Below are positions 1 to 8,857 of a DNA stretch of 64,000 nucleotides, piece by piece. A program made the translations under genes and the position numbers. The notes under the pieces were generated by a model that had not been told where the DNA came from, did no database searches, and worked only from the letters and a program-made list of their open reading frames with translations. How positions within the stretch are numbered: position 1 is the first letter of the stretch; each line of letters starts with the position of its first letter. This stretch comes from Sphingomonadales bacterium. Lineage in GTDB: Bacteria > Pseudomonadota > Alphaproteobacteria > Sphingomonadales > Govanellaceae. Location of the stretch: assembly GCA_019455285.1 (NCBI GenBank), contig JACFMS010000001.1, positions 124,001 to 188,000 on the forward strand, given 5' to 3'.

Positions 1-135
1 TCGCCTTCCCGCTTCGTCCCAGTGACGCCGGCGGCGCCAAGGGCGCAAGGGTAAGGCGATGCGCCGCAACGCAGTATCCCACGATGCGGCGTCAGAGCAT
101 CAGCATGAACGATGAGATCAAGCGGCATGAAAAAC

Positions 136-729
136 TCACAGCGGCGGCAGGGTTGCGACCTCTACTGTGGGCGTCCGATGGGCGCTGTCAAGGGCGCGGT
201 GAGCGGCCAGGACATCGGCCATGCGCTGCAAGGCCGCCTCGTAGGCATCCTCGCGGCGGCGCGCGGTCTCGAGCTTGGCGGCCGATTTGGCCGCCGGCGC
301 AATCTCATTGAAGGATTGGGCGAGTAGCTGCAGCTGGCCCTCGCTCAAGGTCGGCGGCGCGGCGGCAGCAAGAACGGGAGCCGCGGGCTTCTTCTCGCCG
401 GCAAGGAGCGCCATGACGTGACCGCCGGCATCCTTGCCGGTCTCCTGCTGCACCACCGTATCAGCCGTCGCCAGCGCCAGCCCGATGGGACCGCCAAACA
501 GGCCGCCGCCCGCCAGTTTGGCCTCCGGCCGGATGGTATCGCCGGTAATGGCGCGATAGATGGTGCTGACCACCGGGATGTGCTGCAGGGGATTGATGAC
601 GTCGATAAAATCCCAGAACGAGAAACCTTTTTTCGTCGCCGCAGGCGTTGCCGCGCCGGCTTTGAGCGGCGATGCGGCGGGCGGATCAAGGCGCGCCAGC
701 GGCGGCGTGAGCGTTGCGGCAGGGTCCAT
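136..729 (-). CDS. Conserved hypothetical protein, alphaproteobacterial type
   Basis: This 197-residue protein of unknown function has low-complexity Ala/Pro ends around a conserved-looking core at about residues 35-85. The core reads FWDFIDVINPLQHIPVVSTI, followed by a TGD motif and a glycine-rich GGGLFGGPIG segment. From memory, this core recurs in alphaproteobacterial hypothetical proteins, which supports a real gene. There is no clear signal peptide, although the Gly-rich part could touch a membrane. The C-terminal third is helical and charged. It lies downstream of ribA on the same strand, about 100 bases away. The start at 729 is the first ATG and has only a weak ribosome site. Confidence 0.7.
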   Translation of the reverse strand: MDPAATLTPPLARLDPPAASPLKAGAATPAATKKGFSFWDFIDVINPLQHIPVVSTIYRAITGDTIRPEAKLAGGGLFGGPIGLALATADTVVQQETGKDAGGHVMALLAGEKKPAAPVLAAAAPPTLSEGQLQLLAQSFNEIAPAAKSAAKLETARRREDAYEAALQRMADVLAAHRALDSAHRTPTVEVATLPPL

Positions 730-831
730 GGCAAAGGGGAGCGAGCAAGATGTGGGCCAAGACTACAACCCTGAACATTCAAGGACTTGGCGGGTGAGGC
801 CGGCAACATCTGCCGGGAACATCCCGCCCCC

Positions 832-1956
832 CTACAGATAATGCCCGCTGCGTTTGCGCTTGGTCAGGAGATAATGCTCGTTATGGCGGTTGCTGGGGAA
901 GGCGTGCGGCACCCGCTCCGTGACCTCGATGCCGCATTCGGATAGGGCCGCCACCTTGTCCGGGTTGTTGGTCATCAGCCGCACCCGCGTAAACCCCAAA
1001 CGCTGGAGCATTTCCGCCGCCGGCCGGAACGCCCGCTCATCGGCAAGAAAGCCTAATCGCTCGTTGGCGTCCACGGTATCGAAGCCCTGATCCTGCAGGC
1101 TGTAGGCGCGCAGCTTGTTGATCAAGCCGATGCCGCGGCCTTCCTGGGCGATGTAAAGAATGACCCCGCCACCGGCTTTGGCGATCTCGGCAAGGGCGCC
1201 GCGCAGCTGATCGCCGCAGTCGCATTTCAAGGAGCCCAACAGATCGCCGGTGAAACATTCGGAATGCAGGCGGGTAAGCACCGCCTCATGGGGCTTCGGC
1301 TCACCGATGAGGATGGCCAGATGCTCGACGCCGCCGTCAGCCGGGCGAAAGGCCACGATCCGCGCCTTTTCCGCCCCCGCCAGCGGCACATGGGCCGAGG
1401 CCACCGCCTGCAGCGCGGCGGCGATGGCGTCCTCATAGGCGTCGATATCGGCAGCCCGAACCCGCAACAGGTCCTCGGCGCGGGCGATCCGGTCGCCCTC
1501 CGCCGCCGTCAGGGTCGCGCTCGTCACCACCGCCGGCAATAGGCGGGCGATCTTGGCCAGCCGAACGGCGGCGCGATGAACGTCAAGCACAGGCTCGTCC
1601 GCGCGGCCGCGCCGGAACGGACCTTTCAAGGGTGAGGCGAGGTCGGCGGTGGGATCGGCGATGGCCTTGATCTCGGCTGCCTCCTGGTCGGCGGCGAGCG
1701 CCAGGATTTCCACCGCCTCGCCGCTGGGATTGACATGGAGCACCGCGCCGCGCTGGGCGGTGATCACCAGATGAAGCGCCGGGCCGACGCCGCGCAGCCG
1801 GGCAAGGGTTCGTGGCGTGGCGGTTTCGGCGGCGATGATCGCCAGGCCGCTGGCCGGACCTTCCACCAGCGCCATGCGGCCGCGGCGCAGCTCCGCCGCC
1901 GCCCGCTCGACGGCGCGGACGCCGGGCAAGTCATCTTTCTCGGCGGCTTGCGGCAT
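832..1956 (-). CDS. ribA: GTP cyclohydrolase II with N-terminal extension
   Basis: RibA opens the imidazole ring of GTP, the first step of riboflavin synthesis. The C-terminal half carries the family signature: the zinc cysteines of ECFTGD and LKCDCGDQL, the catalytic-site stretch QEGRGIGLINKLRAYSLQD, and NNPDKV with NEHYL near the end. At 374 residues it is nearly twice the length of E. coli RibA. The first 160-170 residues form an extra domain, probably a degenerate DHBP-synthase-like part as in other alphaproteobacterial RibA proteins, so RibB activity should not be assumed. It is divergent from the response regulator, with 84 bases between them. No FMN riboswitch is visible upstream. Confidence 0.93.
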   Translation of the reverse strand: MPQAAEKDDLPGVRAVERAAAELRRGRMALVEGPASGLAIIAAETATPRTLARLRGVGPALHLVITAQRGAVLHVNPSGEAVEILALAADQEAAEIKAIADPTADLASPLKGPFRRGRADEPVLDVHRAAVRLAKIARLLPAVVTSATLTAAEGDRIARAEDLLRVRAADIDAYEDAIAAALQAVASAHVPLAGAEKARIVAFRPADGGVEHLAILIGEPKPHEAVLTRLHSECFTGDLLGSLKCDCGDQLRGALAEIAKAGGGVILYIAQEGRGIGLINKLRAYSLQDQGFDTVDANERLGFLADERAFRPAAEMLQRLGFTRVRLMTNNPDKVAALSECGIEVTERVPHAFPSNRHNEHYLLTKRKRSGHYL

Positions 1957-2040
1957 GCTTAAATTTCGGCAACCAATAAAATCGTGGCCTGGCGGCTATG
2001 GCTCCCGGTATATAGTAAGCCTCAAGGCGAGCACAACAGA

Positions 2041-2727
2041 ATGATCGGCGCCAAGCATATTCTCCTGGTCGACGATGACAATGACCTGCGGCAGGCGCTG
2101 GCCGAGCAGTTGGCGCTTTATGACGAATTCGTCACCTACCAAGCCGCCAGCGGCGGCGCCGCCATCGAGGCTGCCAAAGAGGGTGGCCATGATCTCATCG
2201 TCCTGGACGTTGGCCTGCCTGATCTTGACGGCCGCGAGGTGTGCCGGCTCCTGCGCCGCAGCGGCGTCAAGGCCCCCATTGTCATGCTCACCGCCTCAGC
2301 CTCGGATTCCGACACCATTCTTGGACTGGAAGCGGGCGCCAACGATTATGTCGCCAAGCCGGTGCGCTTCCATGTGCTTCTGGCCCGCATCCGCGCCCAC
2401 CTGCGCCAGCACGAGATGACCGAGGACGCAGTCTTTCCCGTGGGCGGCTATACCTTCAAGCCGGCGGCGAAAATCCTCATCGACGCGGCCGGCAAGAAGG
2501 TCTGGCTGACCGACAAGGAGACCGCGATCTTAAAGTACCTGAAACGGGCGCAAGGGCGGGCGGTGAGCCGCGAGGTGCTGCTGGACGAGGTGTGGGGCTA
2601 TAATGCCGGCGTCACCACCCACACCCTGGAAACCCATATCTACCGCCTGCGCCAGAAGATCGAAAAGAACCCATCCGACGCCCAGCTGCTGGTCACCGAA
2701 AGCGGCGGCTACAAGCTCGTCGGATGA
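2041..2727 (+). CDS. OmpR/PhoB-family response regulator, orphan
   Basis: This is a two-component regulator of 228 residues. The receiver domain (about 5-118) has the acidic pair D11-D12, phospho-acceptor D56 in LIVLD, T84 and K106. The C-terminal winged helix (about 130-228) contains the LTDKETAIL and THTLETHIYRLRQKI segments of the OmpR type. No histidine kinase lies nearby. The ATG at 2041 is chosen because its product begins directly with the receiver domain and is preceded by AAGGCGAG; an upstream in-frame ATG at 1984 would add 19 unlikely residues. A TATA-rich -10-like stretch lies near 2011. Confidence 0.9.
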   Translation: MIGAKHILLVDDDNDLRQALAEQLALYDEFVTYQAASGGAAIEAAKEGGHDLIVLDVGLPDLDGREVCRLLRRSGVKAPIVMLTASASDSDTILGLEAGANDYVAKPVRFHVLLARIRAHLRQHEMTEDAVFPVGGYTFKPAAKILIDAAGKKVWLTDKETAILKYLKRAQGRAVSREVLLDEVWGYNAGVTTHTLETHIYRLRQKIEKNPSDAQLLVTESGGYKLVG

Positions 2728-2733
2728 CAGGCC

Positions 2734-2769
2734 AAAAAAGACGCCCGGTCGGATGAACCGGCCGGGCGT
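2734..2769 (-). terminator. Intrinsic terminator after lolA
   Basis: ACGCCCGG (2741-2748) pairs with CCGGGCGT (2762-2769), and an inner CGG/CCG pair extends the stem. Read on the minus strand, the hairpin runs into six T residues (2734-2739). It therefore ends minus-strand transcription coming from lolA and also sits just past the stop of the convergent response regulator. Confidence 0.75.
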
Positions 2770-2953
2770 AAAAGACGCATATGTCCGATATGCGGTCGGC
2801 GCGGGCAAAAGGGGACAAAACCCGCGCCTGGCGACCGACGGTCAAGGACATCAGGGGGGACGTGCCCTTGCCGGTGTTCAGCCGCTATCAAGAGATATGG
2901 GTACGGATGCGGAACATTCAAGATAAAGCCGTTCACATCCCCGTGAGGGGCGA

Positions 2954-3586
2954 TCAGCGCGGCCCGATCTTCTTGAAGGGCAGGGTGCGCGGGTCGTTGA
3001 AGGTGAAGAACTTGTCCGGCACATCGGCGTTGGTGACCGGGTTGACCAGGGTGACGCGGGTGACATAGCCCTGGGGATCGGTGACCTCCCACGCCCGCAA
3101 GGTGAGCGGCGGATCCTCGAAAATCAAGGTGATATACCCCTGATCGGTCTTTTTGGGGTCCACCACCACCACCCGCAACAGGCCATCCTCGCCGTGGCGG
3201 GTGGTGACTGTCAGGGCCTTGGTCAGATTGATGGTCTTGGCCACCAGGATGCCTAAGGGTGTCTCGGAAATCGGCCAGCGCGTCACCTGTTTGACGTCAT
3301 AGTCGACGAAGGTTAGGGTCGAGCCGTCGGCCACCACCAGGATCGGCACCCCGGGCTGGTACTCGAAGCGCAGCTTGCCCGGCCGTTCCATGGTCACCTT
3401 GCCTTCGGTCACCACGCCATCGGGGGCGACCTGAATGAACTCGGCTTTAAGCGAGCGGATATCGTTCAAATAGCGCTCGACCCGGGCGACATCCGGCCCA
3501 GCCGGCGGCGGCGCGGCGGCCGTCAACGCCCCAGCGCAGAAGAGGGCGGCCACTAAGGCCAACCCGCGTTTGGATATTGCTTTCAT
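2954..3586 (-). CDS. lolA: LolA-type outer-membrane lipoprotein carrier
   Basis: This is the periplasmic chaperone that takes lipoproteins from LolCDE to the outer membrane. Residues 1-25 form a signal peptide (KR charge, hydrophobic core, AAA cleavage region). The mature part matches the LolA beta-barrel: YLNDIRSLKAEFIQ at the start, PGKLRFEYQPG in the middle, and the late FTFNDPRTLPF stretch. The 210-residue length is normal. It follows ftsK by 43 bases on the same strand, an order common in Alphaproteobacteria, and is probably cotranscribed with it. The terminator at 2734-2769 closes the unit. ATG at 3586 is preceded by GTGGATTT. Confidence 0.9.
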   Translation of the reverse strand: MKAISKRGLALVAALFCAGALTAAAPPPAGPDVARVERYLNDIRSLKAEFIQVAPDGVVTEGKVTMERPGKLRFEYQPGVPILVVADGSTLTFVDYDVKQVTRWPISETPLGILVAKTINLTKALTVTTRHGEDGLLRVVVVDPKKTDQGYITLIFEDPPLTLRAWEVTDPQGYVTRVTLVNPVTNADVPDKFFTFNDPRTLPFKKIGPR

Positions 3587-3629
3587 AAATCCACTGTCCG
3601 CTCAGATTGGGACGAAATTAGGGCTTGCC

Positions 3630-5993
3630 TTAATGCTCCCCCACCAGCACTTCGCGCTTGCCGACGTGGTTGGCGGGGCTGACCACCCCTTCCTTTTCCA
3701 TGCGGTCGATGAGGTTGGCGGCGCGGTTATAGCCGATCTGGAGCTGGCGCTGAATATAGCTCGTCGAGGCCTTGCGGTCGCGCGCCACGATGGCCACCGC
3801 GCGGTCGTAAAGATCGTCGCCGCCGGTGCCTTCCATGCCGCCCAACAGCAGCGAGTCGAAGCCTTCCTCCGGCTCCTCGGTGATCTCCTCCAGATAGTCT
3901 GGCTTGCCCTGGGCTTTTAAGAACGCCACCACCTTTTCCACCTCGCCGTCGCTGACGAAGGGGCCATGGACGCGAGTGATGCGGCCGCCGCCCACCATGT
4001 ACAAGAGGTCGCCCTGGCCCAAAAGCTGCTCCGCCCCCTGTTCGCCCAAGATGGTGCGGCTATCGATTTTCGAAGTTACCTGGAAGCTGATGCGGGTTGG
4101 GAAGTTGGCCTTAATCGTACCGGTGATGACGTCCACCGATGGCCGTTGGGTGGCCATGATGAGGTGAATGCCGGCGGCGCGCGCCATCTGCGCCAGGCGC
4201 TGCACCGCCGCCTCGATGTCCTTGCCGGCCACCAGCATGAGGTCGGCCATTTCGTCCACCACCACCACCACCATGGGCAGCGACTTTTTCGGCAGCTCCT
4301 CGCTTTCGTAAATCGGCTCGCCGGTTTCCGCATCAAAGCCGGTCTGCACGCGGCGCATCAGGGTCTCGTTCTTGGCCTCGGCCTCGGCGATGCGCTTGTT
4401 GTAGGCCTTCAGGTTGCGCACACCCAATTTGGACATCGCGCGGTAGCGGTCTTCCATTTCGCGCACTGCCCATTTTAGCGCCACCACCGCTTTCTTGGGA
4501 TCGGTCACCACCGGCGTCAGAAGATGCGGGATGCCGTCATAGACCGACAGCTCCAGCATCTTAGGATCCACCAGGATCAGGCGGCATTCCTCCGGCGACA
4601 GGCGGTAGAGGAGAGAGAGGATCATGGCGTTGATCGCCACCGACTTGCCCGAGCCGGTGGTGCCGGCGACCAACAGATGCGGCATGGACGCCAGATCGCC
4701 ATAGACCGGCTCGCCGCCGATGTCCTTGCCCAGCGCCAGCGTCAGTCGGCTGGCGGCGTCCTCATAGGCGGTGGTGCCGAGAAGCTCGCGCAAATAGACC
4801 GTCTCGCGGCTACTGTTCGGGAGTTCGATGCCGATGACGTTGCGCCCCGGCACCACGGCGACGCGGGCCGACACCGCGCTCATGGAGCGGGCGATGTCGT
4901 GCGCCAGGCCAATGACCCGGGCGGATTTGGTGCCCGGCGCGGGCTCCAGCTCATAGAGCGTCACCACCGGGCCGGGGCGCACCGAGATGATCTGGCCTTC
5001 GACGCCGAAATCATCGAGCACCGATTCCAGCATCCGCGCGTTCTGCTCCAGGGCCTCGGCGGACAGCTTGTCGCCCTTGACCTTTTGCGGCTTGGCGAGA
5101 AGGTCGAGGGGCGGCAGCTTGAAGCCGTCGCCGCGCACGAAATCAAATACCGCCTGGCGCTCCCGCACCGCCCGCTGCGACGGTTTGGCCTCGACCACCG
5201 GCTCCTCCACCCGCGGCGCCACCTCGGCCACCGGCGGCGGGGGCGGCGGCGGCGCTTTGGGCTTGGCCTCCTTGGGCAGGCGGATGCCCGCCGAGGTGGT
5301 GGCCTGCCGGGCGGCGATCTTGTCCATCACATAGCGGCCGACGGCTGCGCCCGAGCGCGCCAGGAAGCGGCCGGCGACCGCGCTAGCCGCGGCGATCACC
5401 CGGCCGACCGCGCGCCACTCTTCACGGTTCATCTCAAAAGCGAAAAGATAGCCGGCGCCGCCGACGCCCGCCAACAACGGAGCGTAAATCCAGGGATAAA
5501 GACCAAGGCCGAGGGCGGCCAAGGCCCGCTCCAAGAGATTCATCGTCAAAACGCCGAGAAAGCCGCCGAACCCGGCCTTGATCGGCCACGCCTCGGGCGT
5601 CGGCAGCTGCGACAGGGCGGCCACCAATAGCACAATCGCCAGCGGCAGGGTGAGAAGCTGCAAGGCGATGAACGGCAGGGCGCGGTGATTGATGATGCGC
5701 CAGCCATAGACCGCCAACGGCAACACCAGGAGATAAGCGCCGAGCCCCAGGGCCTGCAACAACAGATCGGCGACATAAGCGCCGCCGGCTCCCAGCCAGT
5801 TGACCGGCGCGGCGGTGGTGGCGTTGCGCCAACCGGGGTCCGACGGGTCGTAGCTTATAAGCGCCAACAGCACGACCGCCAGCGCCGCCCACAGCAACAG
5901 GCCGCCCAGCTCAACGAGGCGGCGTTGCAGAAAAATCGCGACCGCTTCCGGCAGCAGGGCTTTTTTGCGCGGTTTGGCGGGGGCTCGTGCCAA
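3630..5993 (-). CDS. ftsK: DNA translocase FtsK
   Basis: FtsK is the septal ATPase that pumps chromosome ends apart and activates XerCD at dif. It has 787 residues. Several membrane segments lie between about residues 30 and 190, followed by a short Pro-rich linker (248-255). The alpha/beta motor has Walker A GTTGSGKS at 444-451 and Walker B VVVVVDEMAD at 575-584. The last 65 residues form the gamma winged helix that reads KOPS. The linker is much shorter than in E. coli, as is usual in this class. The start is TTG at 5993 with AAGGA nine bases upstream; no ATG fits better. Confidence 0.96.
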   Translation of the reverse strand: MARAPAKPRKKALLPEAVAIFLQRRLVELGGLLLWAALAVVLLALISYDPSDPGWRNATTAAPVNWLGAGGAYVADLLLQALGLGAYLLVLPLAVYGWRIINHRALPFIALQLLTLPLAIVLLVAALSQLPTPEAWPIKAGFGGFLGVLTMNLLERALAALGLGLYPWIYAPLLAGVGGAGYLFAFEMNREEWRAVGRVIAAASAVAGRFLARSGAAVGRYVMDKIAARQATTSAGIRLPKEAKPKAPPPPPPPVAEVAPRVEEPVVEAKPSQRAVRERQAVFDFVRGDGFKLPPLDLLAKPQKVKGDKLSAEALEQNARMLESVLDDFGVEGQIISVRPGPVVTLYELEPAPGTKSARVIGLAHDIARSMSAVSARVAVVPGRNVIGIELPNSSRETVYLRELLGTTAYEDAASRLTLALGKDIGGEPVYGDLASMPHLLVAGTTGSGKSVAINAMILSLLYRLSPEECRLILVDPKMLELSVYDGIPHLLTPVVTDPKKAVVALKWAVREMEDRYRAMSKLGVRNLKAYNKRIAEAEAKNETLMRRVQTGFDAETGEPIYESEELPKKSLPMVVVVVDEMADLMLVAGKDIEAAVQRLAQMARAAGIHLIMATQRPSVDVITGTIKANFPTRISFQVTSKIDSRTILGEQGAEQLLGQGDLLYMVGGGRITRVHGPFVSDGEVEKVVAFLKAQGKPDYLEEITEEPEEGFDSLLLGGMEGTGGDDLYDRAVAIVARDRKASTSYIQRQLQIGYNRAANLIDRMEKEGVVSPANHVGKREVLVGEH

Positions 5994-6050
5994 TAGGCGA
6001 TCCTTACCTAAAGAGTCTGGTAAAAGTGATACATCAGGCGAACATTTGTC

Positions 6051-7256
6051 TCAAGGCGCGAGAACCCGGCGGATACCGGCAAGCCCTTTTTCCGTGGTGG
6101 CCAGATCATCCACCAGGGCGACGCGGATAAAGGCGCGGCCGGGATTGCCACGCGCCGTATCAGCCGCCAGATAGCCGCCGGGCAGCACCCGCACCCCGGC
6201 CTCGCGCCACAAGGTCTGGGCCGCCTGTTCGCCGTCGCCCGCCTCCAGCCACAAGAAGAAGCCGCCGGCCGGGCGGTAGAAGCCGAGCCGCCCCGCCAAG
6301 AGACTTTCCGCCAGGTCAAATTTTTCGGCGTAAAGCTGGCGATTGGCGATGACGTGCGCCTCATCCCGCCACACGGCGGCGGATGCCGCCTGGATGGGCA
6401 GCGGCATGGTCGGGCCGATGTAGCTGCGGAAGCGCCGCAAGGCGGCAATCAGCTTCACGTCGCCGGCGATGAAGCCGGAGCGCAAGCCGGGCAGGCCAGA
6501 GCGCTTGGATAGCGAGTGAAACACCAGCACGTTGCGGAACGGATCGGCATCCGGCCGCGCCGCCGCCAGGCGGGCGCAGACTTCCAGCGCGCCCGTCGGC
6601 GGCGTGTCGCCATAAATTTCCGCATAGCACTCATCGGCCAGCAGCACCGCATCGCGTTCGCGGACAAAAGCGATCAGCCGCTCCAAATACTCGGCATCAG
6701 CCACCGCGCCTTGCGGATTGGACGGCGAGCAGAGATAAATCGCCCGCACGCGATCGAGAATGTCCTGCGGCTGCGCCAGGAAGTCGGGCAGAAAACCGGT
6801 GTCACGGTTGGCGTTGACGTAAATCGGTTCCGCGCCGGCGGCCACGGCGGCGCCGACATAACATTGATAAAACGGATTGGGCAGCAGAACCGCGGGCGTC
6901 GGTCCGCCGTCCGCCGGCGGCGTCGCCACGAAGATCGCCGAGAACAAGCCCTCGCGGGTGCCGACCACGGGCAGCACGTGGGCATCCGCCGTGACCATTC
7001 CCGCCGCCAAGCCATAGCGCCGGGTCAGCCACTCGGCCACCGCTTGGCCCCATTCCGCCGAGCCGCCGATGGGTGGATACTTGCCGTAAAGCGGTGCTTC
7101 GCGGGCGAGGATGTCGGCGACGAAGGCGGGCGCGCCGTGGCGCGGCTCGCCGATGGTCATGTCCACCGCCACGCTGCCGGGCTTGATCCCCGCCAACAGC
7201 GCGCGCAGGCGCGGAAAGGCGTAGTCCGGCAGATCGGCAAGGCGCGGATTGAGCAC
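6051..7256 (-). CDS. Class I/II PLP aminotransferase, possibly succinyl-DAP type
   Basis: This fold-type I aminotransferase of about 401 residues has the usual marks: substrate-side TIGEPRHGAP near the start, SPSNPQGA, LADECYAEIY with the PLP-contacting Asp/Tyr, and the lysine in FHSLSKRSGLPGLRSGF. The exact substrate cannot be read from sequence. Relatives in this position upstream of ftsK are often annotated as N-succinyldiaminopimelate aminotransferases, so lysine/murein precursor synthesis is likely but unproven. GTG at 7256 is preferred because GAAGGA lies about 11 bases upstream and the product begins at the conserved LNPRLADLPDY; TTG at 7295 is an alternative. Confidence 0.85.
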   Translation of the reverse strand: MLNPRLADLPDYAFPRLRALLAGIKPGSVAVDMTIGEPRHGAPAFVADILAREAPLYGKYPPIGGSAEWGQAVAEWLTRRYGLAAGMVTADAHVLPVVGTREGLFSAIFVATPPADGGPTPAVLLPNPFYQCYVGAAVAAGAEPIYVNANRDTGFLPDFLAQPQDILDRVRAIYLCSPSNPQGAVADAEYLERLIAFVRERDAVLLADECYAEIYGDTPPTGALEVCARLAAARPDADPFRNVLVFHSLSKRSGLPGLRSGFIAGDVKLIAALRRFRSYIGPTMPLPIQAASAAVWRDEAHVIANRQLYAEKFDLAESLLAGRLGFYRPAGGFFLWLEAGDGEQAAQTLWREAGVRVLPGGYLAADTARGNPGRAFIRVALVDDLATTEKGLAGIRRVLAP

Positions 7257-7327
7257 GGGCGGCGATATCCTTCGGTTCGGCGAGAGCGGCCGCAACTCTA
7301 GACGTCAGCTCACCCGAACTCAAGAAG

Positions 7328-8563
7328 TCAGCGCGGCGACGCCATGTCCTCCTCGGGGTACGCGCCGACCTTGTGGATCGCCAGATCCGCGCCCATGAAC
7401 TCATCTTCGTCCGACAGACGAATGCCGATGGTGACTTTAAGCACGCCGTAGATCGCCGCGCCGCCGATGAGCGCCGCCGCGATGCCGGCAACTGTGCCCA
7501 CAAGTTGCGCCGCCAAACCGACGCCGCCCATGCCGCCCAGCGCTTCCAGGCCGAACACGCCGCAGGCGATGCCACCCCACGCGCCGCACAAGCCATGCAG
7601 CGGCCACACGCCGAGCACGTCATCGATCTTCCAGCGGTTTTGCACGATCACGAACATACGCACGAACAGTGCCCCCGCCACCGCGCCGGTAGCCAGCGCG
7701 CCGATCGGGTGCATGACGTCGGAGCCGGCGCACACCGCCACCAGACCGGCGAGTGCGCCGTTGTGAACAAAGCCCGGGTCATTGCGGCCAACGATCAGCG
7801 CCGCCAGGATGCCGCCGGCCATGGCCATCAGCGAATTCATGGCGACAAGACCGCTGATGGCGTCGAGCTTTTGCGCGCTCATAACGTTAAAGCCGAACCA
7901 GCCGATGCACAAAATCCACGAGCCCAAGGCGAGGAAGGGAATGTTCGATGGCGGGATGCCGACCACCGCGCCGTCGCGGCGATAGCGGCCGCGCCGCGCC
8001 CCCAATAGCACCACCGCAGCGAGCGCGATCCAGCCGCCCATGGCGTGCACCACCACCGAACCGGCAAAGTCGTGAAAGGCATAGCCGAAAGCGTTTTCGA
8101 TCCAGGCCTGAAAACCAAGCCGGCCGCCCCACACCAGCCCTTCAAAGAAGGGATAGAGAAAGGCGACGATGAGGAAGGTTGCCGCCGTTTGCGCCCAAAA
8201 GCGGCCGCGTTCGGCGATGCCGCCGGAAATGATCGCCGGAATGGCGGCGGCGAAGGTCAAGAGGAAAAAGAACTTCACCAGATCATAGCCGCTCGCGGCA
8301 AAGCCCGCGGCGCTCGGCGCGCCGCCTTGCAGATCGCGGGCGCTGGCGATGAAATCGACGCCATAGGCCACGCCATAGCCGATGAAAAAGTAGGCGATGG
8401 TCGAGACCGCGAAATCCGCCAGGATCTTGACCAGGGCGTTGACCTGGTTCTTGCGTCGCACCGTGCCCACTTCCAAAAAAGCAAAGCCGGCGTGCATGGC
8501 GAACACCAGAATTGCCCCCAACAACATGAACAGTACTTGGCTGCCCGCCGCAATTTCTGACAT
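7328..8563 (-). CDS. amtB: Ammonium transporter AmtB
   Basis: This inner-membrane channel conducts ammonium. The 411 residues form about eleven membrane helices. The twin pore histidines are H173 (in DFAGSVVVH) and H323 (in WPLHGLCGAWG), with the pore-entry Asp of FHDFAG at 165. The C-terminal tail DEDEFMGADLAIHKVGAYPE is the cytosolic segment contacted by PII proteins, so GlnK-type control is expected. No glnK lies next to it. ATG at 8563 is chosen for the strong AGGGGAGG upstream. The leader holds two hairpins, one a terminator, described separately. Confidence 0.95.
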   Translation of the reverse strand: MSEIAAGSQVLFMLLGAILVFAMHAGFAFLEVGTVRRKNQVNALVKILADFAVSTIAYFFIGYGVAYGVDFIASARDLQGGAPSAAGFAASGYDLVKFFFLLTFAAAIPAIISGGIAERGRFWAQTAATFLIVAFLYPFFEGLVWGGRLGFQAWIENAFGYAFHDFAGSVVVHAMGGWIALAAVVLLGARRGRYRRDGAVVGIPPSNIPFLALGSWILCIGWFGFNVMSAQKLDAISGLVAMNSLMAMAGGILAALIVGRNDPGFVHNGALAGLVAVCAGSDVMHPIGALATGAVAGALFVRMFVIVQNRWKIDDVLGVWPLHGLCGAWGGIACGVFGLEALGGMGGVGLAAQLVGTVAGIAAALIGGAAIYGVLKVTIGIRLSDEDEFMGADLAIHKVGAYPEEDMASPR

Positions 8564-8600
8564 GACGAAACCTCCCCTTTCGTTGCCTCCGCCCATGCGG

Positions 8601-8639
8601 AAAAAATAGGCAAAAGCGCTTCGCGTGCGCTTTTGCCTA
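8601..8639 (-). terminator. Intrinsic terminator in the amtB leader
   Basis: TAGGCAAAAGCGC (8607-8619) and GCGCTTTTGCCTA (8627-8639) form a perfect 13-bp stem with a 7-base loop. On the minus strand it is followed by six T residues (8601-8606). It lies only 38 bases before the amtB start codon, on the sense strand, so it either attenuates amtB or ends a short upstream transcript. Confidence 0.75.
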
Positions 8640-8654
8640 AGTTTTGGGCTGAAT

Positions 8655-8680
8655 GATGGCGTCCCCCAAAGGGGACCATC
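8655..8680 (-). promoter_or_regulatory. Second leader hairpin upstream of amtB
   Basis: GATGG (8655-8659) pairs with CCATC (8676-8680) and TCCCC (8662-8666) with GGGGA (8671-8675), leaving a 2-base bulge and a 4-base loop. It precedes the terminator hairpin in the presumed amtB leader transcript. No known riboswitch class is recognised. Confidence 0.4.
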
Positions 8681-8857
8681 TTCGTCGCCCGACCGCGGCG
8701 AACCTTCCGTTGCCGGGCGACAAGCCGACAGTCACACGCCGCGTCCCTATAGGTGTCGAAACGCGGCGCACCTCTCTACTTCAAGAAGCATGCCAATGCT
8801 GGACAGGGCGCGCCGCGCTCGCCCATACTGGCGCTGGACAACGGAGCGCCCGCCACC

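Noticed and set aside
84-311. Plus-strand open frame at the left edge
   Set aside because: It overlaps the supported minus-strand hypothetical gene, is Arg/Pro-rich as expected for a shadow frame, and has no family resemblance. Bases 1-135 hold no feature I can support.
3966-4478. Frame with a run of histidines
   Set aside because: The His run is the antisense of the GTG-rich Walker B valine codons of ftsK.
4524-5630. Long plus-strand frame of 368 codons
   Set aside because: It is antisense to ftsK, rich in Arg/His/Gln from the complement of biased codons, and has no recognisable domain.
8564-8760. Sigma-54 promoter for amtB
   Set aside because: I looked for the GG-N10-GC pattern with TGGCAC/TTGC and found no convincing match.
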